DNA of 64,000 nucleotides, from positions 358,958-422,957 of the forward strand of contig PHBE01000002.1 in NCBI GenBank assembly GCA_002841885.1, read 5' to 3'. Below are positions 43,072-57,141 of this stretch, piece after piece. The stretch is from Deltaproteobacteria bacterium HGW-Deltaproteobacteria-18 (GTDB taxonomy: Bacteria > Desulfobacterota > Desulfovibrionia > Desulfovibrionales > Desulfomicrobiaceae). The position numbers were made by a program, and so were the translations under genes. Below the pieces are notes generated by a model that saw only the letters and a program-made list of their open reading frames with translations, had not been told where the DNA came from and did no database searches. Within the stretch, counting starts at the first letter, position 1, and each line of letters starts with the position of its first letter.

Positions 43072-43968
43072 TTATTTATACTCTTTATAACGATAAGGAA
43101 AAATTACACTCAACTGGCCTAAATTTGAAGATATCTTCATTAGCCACCACACAAATTTGTGCCGGCCAAAAGGCAATGAAAGCAAAGTTCCTAACATTGC
43201 AATAGTCAACAATATCGTTCTATAAAGCAAATGCTGTATTACAATAGGACGAAATACAGAAACTTGCTTTTTATCTGCATCTCCTTGACCACCTCGAAAA
43301 GACCTAGCAAGTAGCCATTTTATATTAAGGCGACTTCCATCGACATTTTCGAAGACATGCGCATCCTTGGCCCAATATATAGCGCCACCATCATTTATAA
43401 TCTTTTTAAATAAATCAGAGTCTTCACCGCCTGTTAGTCCAAACCTTTCATCAAATTCAAACTTATTAAACCACTTTCGTTTCACTAATGCGTTTCCAGT
43501 TCTTCCCTGATGCACACGTGAATAGTTCTCATAATTAGGCCTGTCAAAAAAACGTCCCTTAATAATCCAGTCCGGGGTTAATGCAGGATATACTGAAATT
43601 ACTGGCCCCATTACAGCGTCAGCTTTAGTTTTTACAATAGCATGATAAAGGTTTTTAAGCCATTTAGGACACGCATATTCATCGTCATCTATAAATGCTA
43701 CATATTCTCCTTCAGCGTATCGCAATGCTCTATTTCGAGCTAAAGAGATATTTTTTATGGGCTCGATATCATATAAAATATTAACCTTTTTAGAATTATT
43801 ATTAAATAACAAAACTGTGCTTCTTGACGATCCAGAACAATCATTGTCAATAACTATCAAATTATATTTCACACCGTCGATATATTGCTGAGCGATCAAA
43901 CTTGATAACAAATTATTTAATAAATCAAATCTTTTGTAAGTGCAGATGCAAACGCTTATTTGAATCAC
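43072..43968 (-). CDS. Glycosyltransferase family 2 protein
   Basis: Starts with GTG; 298 residues. It has the GT2 A-fold: ISVCICTYKRFDLLNNLLSSL, LIVIDNDCSGSS, NRALRYAEGEYVAFIDDDEYACPKWL (DDD metal site), and FGLTGGEDSDLFKKI. The C-terminus has hydrophobic helices that may touch the membrane. The start overlaps the upstream polymerase stop by four bases. Confidence 0.9.
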   Translation of the reverse strand: MIQISVCICTYKRFDLLNNLLSSLIAQQYIDGVKYNLIVIDNDCSGSSRSTVLLFNNNSKKVNILYDIEPIKNISLARNRALRYAEGEYVAFIDDDEYACPKWLKNLYHAIVKTKADAVMGPVISVYPALTPDWIIKGRFFDRPNYENYSRVHQGRTGNALVKRKWFNKFEFDERFGLTGGEDSDLFKKIINDGGAIYWAKDAHVFENVDGSRLNIKWLLARSFRGGQGDADKKQVSVFRPIVIQHLLYRTILLTIAMLGTLLSLPFGRHKFVWWLMKISSNLGQLSVIFPYRYKEYK

Positions 43969-45173
43969 TTATACCTTTCTCTTTTTATAATTCCATATTC
44001 ATGGGATGAAAAAACAAACAATAAAGTAAACACAAACCATAAATAATTAACACTATGAATAATTGAAGCTTCAGAAAAATTATGAATTAATAAAGTAACA
44101 GCAAATGCAATGTTACTAAATTTTGTAGATGAATTTAAAACCATGCTTCTTTTAATAAAAATAATTATCATATATGCAAATATTCCAAACCCAATCAATC
44201 CGCCTGCTACGAACAGATCGATATATCCATTGTGAAATTGTCCATAACCGATTTTAAATTGAGTCGACATTACAGATCGTTGTGAATCAAAACTCCAGCC
44301 AAGAACAAGTCTCTCTCTAACCGCTTCGATTCCGATTTCCCACAAACTTATCCTACCAGTAAGATTTGGATCACGCCCAAAAAAATCAAATAAAAAAGTC
44401 ATGGTAAATATTTTTGGATCTAACATATATGCAAGTAAAATCGTTATAATTATTGTGCAGCACATACTAAAAAATATTAACATTCTTATCGATGTCGATT
44501 TATGCATAAAATTCTTAATTATGGCTGCAAATGTCAAAAATACAGCACAGAACATAGATGTTACGCTATTAGTTTTTATAAGTATATAACATGCAATAAT
44601 AATAACTAAATATTTCAATATTTTTATTCTAAAATTATCATCACGAAATTGTGATATACAAGCCCACAGACTAACCCAGCAAAATGATCCAAGCGTATTA
44701 GGATGAGCGAATAGTCCTTGCCACCGTCCTGATTCGATAATTCCACGAGATGGATACATATATATAAATGCAATATTTAAAATTAGCACAACTAGCGAAT
44801 ATACAAGTATAGTTTTTAATAACTGAGATTGTTGATTAAGCACATTTAATGTAATAATACATATTAAAAACATACCGCTAAAATGAACTAATTCTATAAA
44901 AACATTATTAGGATAATATGACCAAAAGGATGAGATAAATATATACATTATTAATATTAAATATATAATAAAACTACTTAGAACTTTCTTAATAGTTTCA
45001 ATATATGTTGACAAAAAAAACAGAGAAAGTGTATATGCCGGAGAAAGTAATAACACCCTTGTTATATCTGAAGAATACTCTTGCTTAAAATAAAAAAATT
45101 GTGCGAAGCCTGAATAATAACATAAAACAAGCATCAAAGGTAAAATTTTAAAATTGCTAACCATAGTATTCAT
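43965..45173 (-). CDS. wzy: O-antigen polymerase/ligase-like membrane protein (Wzy)
   Basis: The 402-residue protein has about 11 membrane helices and the WaaL/Wzy-C region: GRWQGLFAHPNTLGSFCWVSL, DPNLTGRISLWEIGIEAVRERLVLGWSF, GYGQFHNGYIDLFVAGGLIGF. A large periplasmic loop carries the NLTGR and HNGYID motifs. It polymerises repeat units in the periplasm. Very AT-rich. Confidence 0.85.
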   Translation of the reverse strand: MNTMVSNFKILPLMLVLCYYSGFAQFFYFKQEYSSDITRVLLLSPAYTLSLFFLSTYIETIKKVLSSFIIYLILIMYIFISSFWSYYPNNVFIELVHFSGMFLICIITLNVLNQQSQLLKTILVYSLVVLILNIAFIYMYPSRGIIESGRWQGLFAHPNTLGSFCWVSLWACISQFRDDNFRIKILKYLVIIIACYILIKTNSVTSMFCAVFLTFAAIIKNFMHKSTSIRMLIFFSMCCTIIITILLAYMLDPKIFTMTFLFDFFGRDPNLTGRISLWEIGIEAVRERLVLGWSFDSQRSVMSTQFKIGYGQFHNGYIDLFVAGGLIGFGIFAYMIIIFIKRSMVLNSSTKFSNIAFAVTLLIHNFSEASIIHSVNYLWFVFTLLFVFSSHEYGIIKRERYK

Positions 45174-46486
45174 TAATAAACTTTATAAAATTTTAAAATT
45201 TGAACAGTGTGCTTGTCTTTGTGCATATATATATAAAAAGATGAACTATGATTATCATAAACTACTTTTAAATATTTTCCACCATATCCAGTATATATAT
45301 TTTTCACTTGAAAACTTGAATAAAACATATCTATATAAATTCGTGGACCACTTGCAAAATAAAACTTATTTCCATATTTATCTGATAAAATTATATTTGC
45401 ACCTGAAGGTGTTTTATATTTTTTAGATTTATTAATATTTATTACTTCACGTGTTTCATTTACTGGACAATTTATGACCCAAACATTATTATTTTTATCT
45501 ACAGTTATAGATGAAGGAGCATAATATTTTCTCTCACTTGAATCTATAAAATTTTTATAATTGAAAGATATTGGCAATTTTGTTTCGTTAGTTAATTTAA
45601 GATAACTTGGATTTGAGCAATCAGGACCTGCTCCTCCTTCTCGCCATAACCAAGAGGCATGAATATTATTAGCAGAGTCAAAGGCTAGTTGAATTAAATA
45701 CGGCTCATGGCTATCTGAATACAAAAAGGGATCGCTAACGGGAACATCTGCCTTATTTGTTAATACAACATCCTCATCGGATATTCTTACAGGACCACCG
45801 ATTGCCATCCATTTTTTTTTCTTTGAATCATACTTTGCAACGCCACCAGCAGAGGCTCTGTCATCCCATTTTCGAGATGGTTTAAGTTTATAACGATACG
45901 TAATATATAGGCCCCTAAATTTATCATTAAAAAATGCAGGATAAGTTATTTGGTTTCCAGGTATTACACCTTCTCCAATGGTCTGAAAGTTTGTCTTATT
46001 TTCTTTTTTGACTTTTTTGATATCTTCTATAGAAATTTTTTGTCCTTTAAATTCAAATTCTGAAATATCTTCTGGATTTTTTGAAATCACATATTGCCAA
46101 GGCATATTATGCATATTGTACGCTATATGTATATATCCTTCCTCATCTATACCTATTGATGGCTGCGTGTGCCACCTATCTTCTATTGTATTTGAATCAA
46201 TTATTTTTTTATCGATTATATTATTTTGCAAATTAATTTTATAAACTACTGTCAGTAAATTATATTCATTAAAATCAGTTTTATTTTTCGGGCTTTCTAC
46301 TGTTACAAAATACACATTATTTTTAAATACTACTATTGGAGTATTAAATACTGCAGCATTTGTAGGATGTACATCTATATTATCAATAATTACATCCATT
46401 TTATATTTATTATATAAAGCAGGACAAATATTACTATTTGCTAATTCAAATATAGCAATTATAAAAAAAATCAAAACAAATCGCAT
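45173..46486 (-). CDS. Secreted BNR_4-like beta-propeller protein
   Basis: The 437-residue protein has a signal peptide (MRFVLIFFIIAIFELANSN) and a beta-propeller pattern: DRWHTQPSIGIDEEGYIHIAYNMHNMPWQYVISKN, RGLYITYRYKLKPSRKWDDRASAGGVAKYD, and SSITVDKNNNVWVINCPV. The WHTQPSIGIDxxGYIHIAYNMHN segment is characteristic of BNR_4 proteins, some of which are polysaccharide lyases. In a polymer cluster it may trim or release the polymer. It is the first gene of the minus-strand cluster. Confidence 0.7.
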   Translation of the reverse strand: MRFVLIFFIIAIFELANSNICPALYNKYKMDVIIDNIDVHPTNAAVFNTPIVVFKNNVYFVTVESPKNKTDFNEYNLLTVVYKINLQNNIIDKKIIDSNTIEDRWHTQPSIGIDEEGYIHIAYNMHNMPWQYVISKNPEDISEFEFKGQKISIEDIKKVKKENKTNFQTIGEGVIPGNQITYPAFFNDKFRGLYITYRYKLKPSRKWDDRASAGGVAKYDSKKKKWMAIGGPVRISDEDVVLTNKADVPVSDPFLYSDSHEPYLIQLAFDSANNIHASWLWREGGAGPDCSNPSYLKLTNETKLPISFNYKNFIDSSERKYYAPSSITVDKNNNVWVINCPVNETREVININKSKKYKTPSGANIILSDKYGNKFYFASGPRIYIDMFYSSFQVKNIYTGYGGKYLKVVYDNHSSSFYIYMHKDKHTVQILKFYKVY

Positions 46487-46699
46487 ACTCTATCCCTTGG
46501 ACAGGCCTAGATCTCTGGAGCGAACAACATGTGCGTTGCGCCTAAGTCTTTGTGACCAATAACTACTTATTTTTCTTATTTTTTTCTCAATAAAAGCTTT
46601 TTTTCGGCCTTAAAATGAGGTCATCAACCTAAATTCAGCTAATATTTATATCCAAAAACCAAATATCATTGAATAAAACTTATGTTGCGAACCTTTGCA
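46487..46699. other. Upstream region of the polysaccharide cluster
   Basis: No gene was found. The stretch holds a diverged copy (about 46560-46700) of the REP-array flank (CTCAATAAAAGC, TTTTTTTCGGCC, AATGAGGTCATCAACC). A promoter for the minus-strand cluster must lie here, but none was confidently seen; no JUMPstart/ops motif was found. Confidence 0.4.
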
Positions 46700-47222
46700 T
46701 GCCTGGGTTGCCTGGGTCTCGGTTGCCTGGGTCTCTGAGACCAAGGGCTATGCCTGGGTCTCTGAGACCAAGAAACCACCAATGCTGAAACTGCCTGGGT
46801 CTCTGAGACCAAAAACATCCCAATTTTATTCACTTTTTTCTCAAAAAAGGCCCTTTTTTCGACCTTAGAATGAGGTCACCAACCCAAAATCAGCCAATTT
46901 TTATGTCTATCAATCTAAAATTATTGGCAAAAACTCGCGTTGCGAACCCTCAGAATCCCCATTCCACGATCTGGCCTGGGTCTCTGAGACCAATAACCCA
47001 CCAATTTCGGCTTTGCCTGGGTCTCTGAGACCAAGAACTCCCAATTTCGGCTTTGCCTGGGTCTCTGAGACCAAGAACTCTGCTGCCTGGGTCTGCCTGG
47101 GTCTCTGAGACCAAGAACTTACTAACATCATTCACTTTTTATTCAAAAAAGGCCCTTTTTTCGACCTTAGAATGAGATCCTTTATTGGTGATTAGTGGCT
47201 GCTGCCTGGGTCTCTGAGACCA
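46700..47222. repeat. REP array of GCCTGGGTCTCTGAGACCA units
   Basis: Eight complete copies of the 19-base unit at 46725, 46752, 46793, 46974, 47015, 47055, 47095 and 47204, plus partial ones at 46701, 46710 and 47085. The core GGTCTCTGAGACC is a palindrome around one base. Spacing is irregular (27 to 180 bases), with AAGAACT- or AATAACA-like tails. The array stands directly beside a RAYT transposase gene. Confidence 0.88.
46828..46967. repeat. Copy of the RAYT 3' end and flank
   Basis: Bases 46930-46967 match 47341-47378 with two differences; the latter include the last codons (VEWGF and stop) of the transposase. The flank (TCTCAAAAAAGGCCCTTTT, GACCTTAGAATGAGGTC and a CAACC region) also recurs at 47240-47340 and partly at 47140-47180. 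GACCT-N7-AGGTC in it forms a hairpin. Confidence 0.8.
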
Positions 47223-47360
47223 ATAACACCCCAACTTCCTTCACCTTTTTCTCAAAAAAGGCCTTTTTTTCGACCTTAGAATGAGGTCATCGACCAAAAA
47301 TCAACCAATTTTTATATCTAACAACTCAATATTACTAAACAAAACTCGCGTTGCAAACCC
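47223..47360. repeat. Second copy of the array flank next to the transposase stop
   Basis: TTTTTCTCAAAAAAGGCC, a T run and GACCTTAGAATGAGGTCATC repeat the 46828-46900 sequence, then run into the transposase 3' end. Confidence 0.7.
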
Positions 47361-48110
47361 TCAGAATCCCCACTCCACCATGTTCCCACAATCCATCTGC
47401 GGTCCGTACGGGGCTGGTTGCTCGCCGAGCATGTCGCCTATGTCCTTCACAATGGGCGCGTATCCGCTCTGCCTGCGCACATGATCCACAAACTTCACGC
47501 TCCCAACGGCCAGATCCGCTGTCCACACATCGTCCCGGCACAGATGCCCGCGCCTGACCACGTTCTCCACCCATCCTGCGTAATGTTCCGGAAATAACGG
47601 ATCATCCGGCATACCCGCCAGCCTGGACAGTTCGGACAGGTTCACGGTCTTGTAACGCTGTTTGGGCTTCACGATCTCGTGATACCCGCCATGCTTCCAT
47701 TCGCAAGGATGCCTGACCACTCCCGCCCGCAGCATGTTGGTATCGATATACAGCGAACACCGAACCAGATGCTCCCCGCTCTCCACTGCCGTGGCATGGT
47801 AGCGCCGCTCCCAGAAGCTTCCCTTGCGGCCTGTCTTCTTGTTGTAGGCGGCGGCCACCTTGGAACCCAGATCGCGCATCATCTCGGGAATCGCGTTCTT
47901 GTCTGTGGGGCTGACCACCAGCAGGTGAGCGTGGTTGGATGTCACGGTGAAATTCAGCACCGGAACCCGATAGCGGGCCTGATTTTCAAAGAGCGCGTCA
48001 GTAAGCAGTTTGCGATACAATACCTGACTTAAGAGAAAGTCCCGGTTGTGGCAGCGCGCAGTCAAATGCCATACATAACCAGGTTCAAAAAACCTTTGCG
48101 GGTAACCCAT
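47361..48110 (-). CDS. REP-associated tyrosine transposase (RAYT, Y1 family)
   Basis: Start at ATG 48110 (MGYPQRFFEPGYVWHLTARC) by family similarity; an ATG at 48143 is also in frame. About 250 residues. The HUH-type motif is NHAHLLV, and the nucleophile is probably the Tyr of RCSLYIDTNMLRAGVVRHP; WERRYHATAVESGEHL lies between them. The remainder has a C-terminal helical domain ending NMVEWGF. RAYTs recognise and cut REP palindromes; eight REP copies lie just downstream of its stop codon. Full-length, so probably active or recently active. Confidence 0.9.
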   Translation of the reverse strand: MGYPQRFFEPGYVWHLTARCHNRDFLLSQVLYRKLLTDALFENQARYRVPVLNFTVTSNHAHLLVVSPTDKNAIPEMMRDLGSKVAAAYNKKTGRKGSFWERRYHATAVESGEHLVRCSLYIDTNMLRAGVVRHPCEWKHGGYHEIVKPKQRYKTVNLSELSRLAGMPDDPLFPEHYAGWVENVVRRGHLCRDDVWTADLAVGSVKFVDHVRRQSGYAPIVKDIGDMLGEQPAPYGPQMDCGNMVEWGF

Positions 48111-48143
48111 AAAGACCAGTCCGGCGTTGCTGGTAGCTTCCAT

Positions 48144-49378
48144 GGCCCCAGACCGGCGATTCGCCGATCAGGACCGGGCATCATCCAAGGCTTGCGAGTT
48201 ATGCATTCCAAGTATCGCAGGAACGGCAAAGCTCATGTGCACAACCTGGATGGACCGCTACCAGCGCAGAAATTCCATGCCAATTGGACCTGTTACCCAT
48301 CTTTTACTGCATAAGTCTCTGAAACAAAGAACAGTTGATCAAAAAAAGGCAACAGGATCAGGACCTGACTACTGCCAGCGCCCTGCCCTGAAAGCGGCCA
48401 CACACCTTTTCCGGATTCTCACGCCAAGACGCGCAAATAATACAAGTCCCGTGCCAGCAAGACTTTTCTCCCAACCAGCGGGAAACCCTCGCCAGGCGGG
48501 GATTTGGCTTGTTTTTCAGGTGGATTGAAAGGCGGGGATCTTGTCTGATTTTGTTGGACTGACCTGTCTTCGCAATAGAGGACACGTTCATTGCCCTTCA
48601 CAGCTCCAAACGCACTCAGTCTGACCGAACTGGACATGCCGGATGGCGCAGGCTGACCCGTCAATACGGATACGCTTCAAACTCACATCGAAAAGACGGA
48701 TAGCTGTACACCGCAACTACCCATCATATAACTCATCAAGATTTCATCAGTATTTTCGCATCAACGATGAAGTAAAACAACGCAAAGACCTCATAATTGT
48801 AAGCGCAGAAAATCCTTACTGAACAGCAATAAATCAACTTCGTAACAATAATTATCGCTACGCAGAAATCATTATTTACTGTATGTGTCTTAGAAAAATA
48901 GAATGTTTTTATTCGAACAAATCAGGCAGGATGACTGAAATAATCAAGAGTTGGTCTGAATGATCTCAAACTACTTCTGGGCGTAAAGACACTGAATCAC
49001 ATCGTGCGCATCGGCGCTCGACAGTTCACGAAAAGACTTGTCCTCCATGCAAATGTCCGTATGGGCAAACGCGACAGATCCCGTTGCCGCACAAGGCGGG
49101 GACTGCAGAGCCTGTTTGATCTTCACGATCTTCAATTCCTGACTCTTCTTGCTCACATAATCGGCCTGACCTGCCGGTTTTTTTATTTTGCCTGCTAGCC
49201 ACATCCTTGAAAAATGCCTGGCGTTGCGTTGCCCCCCTTCAATCCAGGCGACACCCGAATCGCCTTTATTCTTCTCCACTCCTTCGGTATGACCACCCTG
49301 TCAAACACACAACGAACAGCCTCCCGGAATTGATTCGGCGACGGCATTCAGAACCAGACGTTCCCTGGCGAGGGCAAC
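48144..49378. other. Long stretch with no secure gene
   Basis: Open frames here (48127-48528 plus, 48358-48591 minus, 48971-49279 minus) have no recognised domain. The region probably includes remnants left by the RAYT-linked rearrangement. A GGATCAGGACCTGACTACTG word at 48355-48374 recalls the GACCTGACCCC repeats of 33-34 kb. The promoter of the histidine-kinase gene must lie at the end. Confidence 0.5.
48971..49279 (-). CDS. Doubtful small hypothetical protein
   Basis: A 102-codon frame from GTG 49279 with a charged N-terminal half (SRMWLAGKIKKPAGQADYVSKKSQELKIVKIKQ) and a C-terminal part ending CLYAQK. AGGA abuts the GTG too closely to be a normal ribosome site. No family was recognised. 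The surrounding 1.2 kb holds no better frame. Confidence 0.25.
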   Translation of the reverse strand: MEKNKGDSGVAWIEGGQRNARHFSRMWLAGKIKKPAGQADYVSKKSQELKIVKIKQALQSPPCAATGSVAFAHTDICMEDKSFRELSSADAHDVIQCLYAQK

Positions 49379-51501
<2,123 letters not shown>

Positions 51502-51505
<4 letters not shown>

Positions 51506-52869
51506 TGCAGCCCTTTCCGGTCCTCATCGTCGACGACGAGGCCGACATCCTGACCAGCTTCGGCCTGAGCCTGCGCGCCTGCGGCATCGACAACATCATC
51601 TGCTGCCAGAAGCCCGCCGAGGCCATGCGCATCATCGACGAGCAGGCCCTGGGCGCCATGATCCTCGACCTGAGCATGCCCGGCATGACCGGCCAGGAGA
51701 TCCTGTCCCACGTGCGCGAGACGCACCCCGAGCTGCCCGTCATCGTGGCCACGGGCGTTGAATCCATCGAGTCCGCCGTGGAGTGCATGAAGCTCGGCGC
51801 CCTGGACTACCTGGCCAAGCCCGTGGAGGCGGAACGGCTGGAGGCATCCGTGCGCAACGCCCTGGAAATGAGCCGCCTGCGTCGCGAGAACACGTCCCTG
51901 CGCCAGTGTCTGGTTTTGGATCGCCTGACCCGGCCCGAGGCATTCGCTCACTTCACCACGGCCAGCCCCAAGATGCGCCAGATTTTCCAGTACCTGGAAG
52001 CGGTCAGCGCCTCTCCCGAGTCCATCCTCATCAACGGCGAGACGGGCGTAGGCAAGGAACTGGCGGCAAAGGCCGTGCACAAGCTGACCTGCCCCGGCAG
52101 GCCCTTCGTGACCGTCAACGTGGCCGGTCTCGATGACATGGTCTTCAGCGACACCCTGTTCGGCCACCGCAAGGGCGCCTTCACCGGCGCGGTCACAGTG
52201 CGTAAGGGCCTCGTGGAGCAGGCCGCCGACGGCGTGCTTTTCCTCGACGAGATCGGCGACCTGAGCGAGACCTCCCAGGTCAAGCTGCTGCGCCTGCTGC
52301 AGGAACGGGAATACATGCCACTGGGCGCGGACCTGCCCCGCCCATCCGAGGCACGCGTGGTCGTGGCCACCAACCGCGACCTGGAAGCCATGACCAGAGA
52401 GGGCCGCTTCCGCAAGGACCTCTACTACCGGCTGTGCACGCATCTGGTCCGCATTCCGCCCCTGCGCGAACGCACCGAGGACCTCCCCGTCCTGCTGGAA
52501 CTCTTCATCGGCCAGGCCGCGGCCAGCTTCGGCAAGGAAGCGCCCAGGCCCAGCCGTTGCCTCGTCCGCCGCCTGAGCGCCTACCCCTTCCCCGGAAATG
52601 TCCGCGAGCTACGCGCCTTCGTCTTCGACGCCATGGGCCGTTGGAACGGCGGCGACTTCTCCTGCGGGCCCGACAACGACACCCCCGGTGTCCTCGGGAT
52701 GGCCGAGGAACTGTGCTTTCCCGCCACCCTGCCTAGCATCGAGGAAGCCGTGCAGTCCCTCGTGCGTGAAGCCATGAGCCGGGCGGGCGGAGTCCAGACC
52801 GTGGCGGCCAGATGGCTGGGCATCTCCCAGCCGGCACTGAGCAAGCGCCTGAAAAAAGGTGGGGGATAA
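51502..52869 (+). CDS. Sigma-54-dependent response regulator
   Basis: The 455-residue protein has a receiver domain with acidic pair DDE and Asp56 (GAMILDLSMPG), a AAA domain with Walker A NGETGVGKELAA, KGAFTGAVTVRKG (exact GAFTGA loop), and FLDEIGDLSETSQ, and a C-terminal Fis-type helix-turn-helix (VAARWLGISQPALSKRLKK). It starts at ATG 51502, coupled to the kinase. A sigma-54-like promoter lies about 420 bases downstream, before the molybdenum hydroxylase operon, so it most likely activates that operon. Confidence 0.9.
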
Positions 52870-53210
52870 AGTCCCGCCTTATGGCCGAAAGATGGGTGTC
52901 TCCAGGACAGTCTCACGTGGCGTCAGACATGGGCACGCAGCGCTCACGATGACACATCACCAGGCTGTCTTCACGCTAAGCGTGACCTTTGCGGGAAGCC
53001 TTCGACGCAACGATCCATCTTCAAAGATTTTCTCCTTGCAAACAGCTGGATATGAATATCCGCGCTCCATTCACAACGACAATCTTCCCCTCCTTCCCGC
53101 CATCACGCCCTCCCATAACCCAAGGCATGACTCGCCGCCGGGGAATAATCAGCCCTATCTATCCGTAACCGTTCCAGGAATCGGCTTTCCCTCTTAAACA
53201 TCGACGACAT
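52870..53210. other. Spacer after the two-component genes
   Basis: No gene was found. A hairpin terminator closes it at 53211-53239. As that terminator is 340 bases after the regulator stop, a small RNA ending there is possible but unsupported by a visible promoter. Confidence 0.4.
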
Positions 53211-53239
53211 GGCCATAACCTTTGTTATGGCCTTTTTTT
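53211..53239 (+). terminator. Terminator before the molybdenum hydroxylase operon
   Basis: GGCCATAAC, CTTT loop, GTTATGGCC, then seven T. A nine-pair perfect stem on the plus strand. It isolates the operon from the regulator genes. Confidence 0.9.
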
Positions 53240-53291
53240 CATCCCGCCCACTGTCCCCTGCAATTTCAGCATGTTGCATTGTCATACAACT

Positions 53292-53307
53292 TGGCACGTT
53301 CCTTCCA
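53292..53307 (+). promoter_or_regulatory. Sigma-54-like promoter of the molybdenum hydroxylase operon
   Basis: TTGGCAC-GTTCC-TTCCA: a perfect -24 box with the -12 reading CC in place of GC. It ends 65 bases before the first ATG. Just upstream, TTGCAT-TGTC-ATACAA (53275-53290) is an inverted repeat with one mismatch, possibly an activator site. Confidence 0.6.
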
Positions 53308-53371
53308 ATAGAGGGATCGAATTTCGGCACCGGCATCCCGGCCGCGTTCGAAAATACAATGGAGGACAGTT

Positions 53372-54241
53372 ATGGTTCAAAACTACGTTTTCCCGGCGAC
53401 CGTGTCCGAAGCGGTCACGGTCCTCAGCACCAACAGAGGAAAGGCCCGGATCATCGCCGGTGGCACCGACCTCATGCTGGAACTGCAGGACGGCAAAAAC
53501 ACCTGCGATGTGCTGGTGGATCTCACCCAGATCGCGGAACTCAAGAACATCACGGAAGAGAACGGATTCATCCGCATCGGCGCCAGCGTCACCCACGCCC
53601 AGGCCGCCAAATCCGAACTCGTCCTGAAGCACGCGCCGGCCCTGGCCCAGGCCTGCCGCAAAGTCGGCTCCCTGCAGATCCGCAACATGGGCACCATCAT
53701 CGGCAACATCGTAACAGGCAATCCCGCCGCCGACGCCGCCGTGGCCCTGGCCTGTCTCGAAACCACGGCCGAGATCACCACACAGGAAGGCATGCAGACC
53801 ATGCCGCTGGAAGACATGTACGCAGGCGTCTGCCTGTCCTGCATCGACAGCTGCTGCCAAGTCGTGACCCACGTCAGATTTCCCGTGAAGCAGAAAGGCC
53901 AGGGTTCGGCCTATCTGCGCATGGAACAGCGCAAGGCTCTGGCTCTGCCCATGCTCGCAGTCTCCGCCATGGTCGAACTCGACGGCGACACATTCAAGTG
54001 GGGCCGGATCCTCATCGCCCCTGTGGGCGCGGGGCCGCAACACGCCGTTGACGCCGAGGAATTCCTCAAGGGAGCCCCCGTCACCAGCGCGACCATGACC
54101 GAAGCCGGACAGATGGCCCGTAATCAGGCCCTGTTCCGCAGCAGCGCCATCCGCGGTTCCAAGGAATACCGGATAGGAGTCCTGCCCGTTTTCGTCGAAC
54201 GGGTCCTTCAGGCAGCAGTCGAAGACGCCCGAAACGCATAA
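53372..54241 (+). CDS. Molybdenum hydroxylase FAD-binding subunit (CoxM/XdhB type)
   Basis: The 289-residue protein has the FAD motifs ARIIAGGTDLMLELQDG, RIGASVTHAQA, RNMGTIIGNIVTGNPAADAA, and a CO-dehydrogenase-flavoprotein C-terminal domain. AGGAC lies before the ATG. The family gives electrons from the FeS subunit to NAD or another acceptor through FAD. It is the first gene of an operon running to 63554. An extra Cys-rich segment (CLSCIDSCCQ, about residues 153-161) is not usual for the family and may bind a cluster. Confidence 0.92.
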   Translation: MVQNYVFPATVSEAVTVLSTNRGKARIIAGGTDLMLELQDGKNTCDVLVDLTQIAELKNITEENGFIRIGASVTHAQAAKSELVLKHAPALAQACRKVGSLQIRNMGTIIGNIVTGNPAADAAVALACLETTAEITTQEGMQTMPLEDMYAGVCLSCIDSCCQVVTHVRFPVKQKGQGSAYLRMEQRKALALPMLAVSAMVELDGDTFKWGRILIAPVGAGPQHAVDAEEFLKGAPVTSATMTEAGQMARNQALFRSSAIRGSKEYRIGVLPVFVERVLQAAVEDARNA

Positions 54242-54253
54242 CGGAGGATCAAC

Positions 54254-54747
54254 ATGCCGAACCAGATCATTTCATTCCGACTCAACGGCGAGGTCATCGA
54301 GATCGCTGTCTCCCCCGCGGAGATGCTCCTCGATGTTCTGCGCGAGAAAATGCACCTCACTGGCACCAAGCGCGGCTGCGGCAAAGGCGAGTGCGGCGCG
54401 TGCACCATCATTTTCAACGGCAAGGCCATGAACGCCTGCCTTATCCCGGCCATGCGCGCCCAGGGCGCCGACATCCAAACCATTGAAGGCGTCGAGGGGC
54501 CGGACGGGCTGCATCCGCTCCAGCAGAGCTTCATCGACAAGGGCGCGGTTCAGTGCGGCTTCTGTACCCCGGGCATGATCCTGTCCGCCAAGGCCCTGCT
54601 GGACAAGAACAAGTCCCCCTCCAAGGACCAGATCCGGGAAGCGGTCGGCGGAAACATCTGCCGCTGCACAGGCTACGTCAAAATCGAGGAAGCGGTGGAA
54701 GACGCCGCACGCAACCTGCGGGCCTCGGCCGTCAAGGGAGGAGATTT

Positions 54748-54751
<4 letters not shown>
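54254..54751 (+). CDS. Molybdenum hydroxylase [2Fe-2S] subunit
   Basis: The 165-residue protein has the plant-type ferredoxin motif GCGKGECGACTIIFNG and the second cluster motif QCGFCTPGMI with CRCTGYVKIEEAV. AGGATCAAC precedes the ATG. It ends with ATGA, overlapping the large-subunit start. It relays electrons from the Mo site to the FAD subunit. Confidence 0.95.
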
Positions 54752-57087
<2,336 letters not shown>

Positions 57088-57093
57088 TCATGA

Positions 57094-57121
57094 CGGCGCA
57101 GAGGCCTGGACCTCTGCGCCG
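57094..57121 (+). other. Intra-operon hairpin
   Basis: CGGCGCAGAGG, CCTGGA loop, CCTCTGCGCCG; 11 perfect pairs, no T tract. It may protect or process the mRNA 3' end of the hydroxylase genes. Confidence 0.7.
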
Positions 57122-57141
57122 CCACAGCCTGGAGGGGCGAA

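Noticed and set aside
46700..47222. CRISPR array
   Set aside because: Units are palindromic, irregularly spaced (27 to 180 bases) and lie beside a RAYT gene, with no cas genes or uniform spacers.
48127..48528. 133-codon plus-strand frame beside the RAYT gene
   Set aside because: No domain, overlaps the transposase 5' end in antisense, and composition looks non-coding.
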